DNA from: Dehalococcoidia bacterium
Lineage (GTDB): Bacteria > Chloroflexota > Dehalococcoidia > Lucifugimonadales > UBA3495
Length of the DNA stretch: 12,931 bases
Assembly: GCA_022823105.1 (NCBI GenBank)
Contig: JAJDXU010000399.1
Coordinates: 1-12,931, forward strand
Direction: 5' to 3'
Both the position numbers and the translations under genes were made by a program. This document shows positions 12,555-12,931 of the stretch, one piece after another. Under the pieces are notes generated by a model that was not told the DNA's origin, did not search any database, and was given only the letters and a program-made list of their open reading frames with translations. Position 1 is the first letter of the stretch. Every line of letters starts with the position of its first letter.

Positions 12555-12887
12555 CTAACGCGCGGGGGCGGGAAGGTCCCAGCGGAAGAAGTCGCGGTAG
12601 CGGTCGTGGCTGGCCCAGGGCAGCAGGTTGAATACGATGGCCTCGTACTCGGGAACATCGCCCCGCAGCCGGATGTCCTTGAGGTAGCGGCCCAGGTCGG
12701 CGTAGGTGGGGAGGAGGAAGCCGGCATTGGCGATGCGCCTGATGACGTCGGCGGGTTCCGGGGGTTCCGAAGGGTCCCACTCGTCGGAGACGGATTCGGC
12801 GATGCGGCGGAGTTTGAGGATGGCGAGTTCACGAGCGAACCGGCGCATGAGGGCGTTGACCTGGCGGCGGATTTCGGAGAGGGTCAT
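12555..12887 (-). CDS. Uncharacterised small protein
   Basis: 110 residues from ATG 12887, with AGAGGT 6 bases upstream. It opens with an amphipathic basic helix (MTLSEIRRQVNALMRRF), then ELAILKLRRIAESVSDEW, a Pro-rich spacer (PSEPPEPADV), a helical middle with AGFLLPTYADLGRYLKDI, and a terminal VFNLLPWASHDRYRDFFRW. No signal peptide, cysteine or known motif is seen. The opening and the late LLPW segment give the impression of a family, but I cannot name one. It faces the tRNA convergently, and its stop is 126 bp away. Function is unknown. Confidence 0.65.
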   Translation of the reverse strand: MTLSEIRRQVNALMRRFARELAILKLRRIAESVSDEWDPSEPPEPADVIRRIANAGFLLPTYADLGRYLKDIRLRGDVPEYEAIVFNLLPWASHDRYRDFFRWDLPAPAR

Positions 12888-12931
12888 GGGGTTACCTCTG
12901 ACGGGGGAGTTTTACATCGATGCAACCGCCA

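Overview
The window is GC-rich (about 60-65% by eye) and gene-dense. It reads as a fragment of a Chloroflexota chromosome, most likely a Dehalococcoidia or SAR202-type lineage. That placement is an inference from gene content: a reductive-dehalogenase-like Fe-S tail, two luciferase-like F420/flavin oxidoreductases, a two-clade SulP/BicA-type transporter, a Chloroflexi-style CoaBC active-site variant, and several families of short intergenic palindromes. No rRNA or other marker that would prove it is present.

Layout. (1) 1-498: 3' end of an Fe-S protein whose cysteine pattern matches the C-terminus of reductive dehalogenases. (2) 544-4349: an accessory stretch. On the minus strand lie a two-gene HEPN cassette whose HEPN gene is broken by a frameshift (680-1471), a pentapeptide-repeat/TIR protein (1709-2992), and a coupled pair of HEPN/PaREP1-like paralogues (3580-4349). 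A plus-strand lipoprotein with a Cache-like sensor domain (3098-3583) is wedged between the last two. HEPN and TIR domains are typical of toxin-antitoxin and anti-phage genes, so this may be a small defence island. (3) 4399-4583: a non-autonomous mobile element (MITE) just upstream of a good sigma-70-type promoter. (4) 4647-10201: a plus-strand block: coaX, coaBC (two steps of coenzyme A synthesis), a SulP anion transporter with STAS domain, a translationally coupled LLM oxidoreductase, a 65-residue membrane protein and a dual-specificity-type phosphatase. (5) 10278-11144: a convergent second LLM oxidoreductase on the minus strand. (6) 11350-11832: a DinB-superfamily protein. (7) 11833-12305: a repeat island with REP-like hairpins, a second inverted copy of the MITE, and a second CAGGG-ended element directly beside it, all punctuated by the same 9-bp sequence. 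(8) 12356-12429: tRNA-Gln(CTG). (9) 12555-12887: an uncharacterised minus-strand gene.

The coherent pathway is CoA biosynthesis: CoaX phosphorylates pantothenate and CoaBC converts 4'-phosphopantothenate to 4'-phosphopantetheine. The most unusual content is the HEPN/TIR stretch and the repeats: one hairpin family occurs three times at gene 3' ends, and one MITE family occurs twice in opposite orientation, bracketing the whole 7.3 kb coaX-to-DinB segment.
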